The notes under the pieces are model-generated. The model worked only from the letters and a program-made list of their open reading frames with translations. It did no database searches and had not been told where the DNA came from. Below, in pieces: positions 31,974 through 32,143 of a stretch of 32,143 nt of DNA (position 1 is the first letter of the stretch; each line of letters begins with the position of its first letter). The stretch is from Limnohabitans sp. (GTDB taxonomy: Bacteria; Pseudomonadota; Gammaproteobacteria; Burkholderiales; Burkholderiaceae_C). The position numbers were made by a program, and so were the translations under genes. The stretch is from the NCBI GenBank assembly GCA_009693505.1, contig SHXD01000033.1, positions 1 to 32,143 of the forward strand, read 5' to 3'.

Positions 31974-31993
31974 AGTGCGTCATGCACTTTTTT
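31974..31993 (+). terminator. Terminator-like hairpin ahead of the racemase gene
   Basis: AGTGC and GCACT pair around a five-base loop (GTCAT) and are followed by TTTTTT, the plain form of an intrinsic terminator. No gene lies directly upstream on the plus strand. It is 65 bases before the racemase start, so it could be an attenuator or the end of an unrecognised small RNA. The stem is only five pairs long. Confidence 0.45.
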
Positions 31994-32058
31994 AATTCAT
32001 GACACGTGCAAAAAAATGAACTGTTAAATTTACCCTTCAAAATCGAGCACATTAACGA

Positions 32059-32143
32059 ATGAAGAACTATTTAATTATCAATCCAAACACCAACGCATTA
32101 ACTACCGAGCGATTGCAAAACGTTCTCATGCCCCTAGTGCCAA
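32059..32143 (+). CDS. Asp/Glu/hydantoin racemase family protein, N-terminal fragment
   Basis: Only the first 28 codons are inside the window. The start MKNYLIINPNTNALTTERLQ has the INPNT motif that opens Asp/Glu/hydantoin racemases. This family includes allantoin racemase HpxA and hydantoin racemase HyuA, which fits the adjacent allantoate, ureidoglycolate and oxamate genes. The catalytic cysteines lie beyond the window, so the call rests on the N-terminus and context. No strong ribosome site is seen before the ATG. Confidence 0.7.
   Translation, partial: MKNYLIINPNTNALTTERLQNVLMPLVP

Larger units (their letters stand above)
31479..32058. other. Divergent intergenic region without a supported gene
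   Basis: Nearly 580 bases between the importer operon and the racemase-type gene. It holds an imperfect dyad near the importer promoter (31562-31603), a hairpin-forming pair AACCCAATTC/GAATTTTGGGTT (about 31807-31838) and a terminator-like hairpin (31974-31993). Short plus-strand frames here have no recognisable domain. A small RNA or a regulated leader could fit but is not shown. Confidence 0.45.

Noticed and set aside
1..32143. CRISPR array, prophage structural genes, integrase or transposase genes
   Set aside because: No regularly spaced repeats and no protein with the relevant motifs were found on either strand.

Overview
The window looks like accessory catabolic chromosome from a betaproteobacterium, most likely Comamonadaceae or a close relative (inference). 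The reasons are three orphan Bug-type (tripartite tricarboxylate transporter) solute receptors, many LysR, TauD and hydrolase genes, and a purine-ring (hpx-type) cluster next to a peptide-type ABC importer. No rRNA, intact tRNA, CRISPR array or complete insertion sequence is visible.

Left part (1-3.4 kb): the 3' end of a class IV (branched-chain type) aminotransferase, two tandem LysR regulators on the minus strand, and a divergent TauD/TfdA-like dioxygenase. Next is a scar region (3.4-4.7 kb). It holds a decayed tRNA-Asn 3' end with its terminator, a higBA toxin-antitoxin pair in which both genes carry an in-frame TAA, and the first copy of a dispersed ~130 bp repeat.

Middle part (4.7-17.3 kb): a tight plus-strand operon (Bug receptor, TauD-type dioxygenase, CMD-like protein, DauA-like FAD D-amino-acid dehydrogenase, aldo/keto reductase) converges with a minus-strand group (2-hydroxyacid dehydrogenase, Bug receptor, small ORF, RidA). 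After repeat copy 2 come a small conserved protein of unknown function and a three-gene Fbp/Pot-type ABC importer on the minus strand. Repeat copy 3 lies upstream of the importer. A VOC protein and a degenerate second copy of the tRNA-Asn 3' sequence lie near 18.3 kb, so the 3.8-18.4 kb block may be an old genomic island (inference).

Right part (18.6-32.1 kb): a PcaD-like hydrolase plus Bug receptor, then a visibly more GC-rich purine/ureide cluster. On the minus strand this reads peptide-type SBP, two permeases, two ATPases, AMI1-like amidase, HpxK-like M20 hydrolase, HpxW-like oxamate amidohydrolase and HpxZ-like protein. An AllA-type ureidoglycolate lyase sits divergently inside it. At the right edge a hydantoin/allantoin racemase-type gene begins. 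Together these suggest uptake and breakdown of an allantoin- or oxalurate-related compound to ammonia, CO2 and simple acids. The exact transported substrates cannot be read from the sequence.
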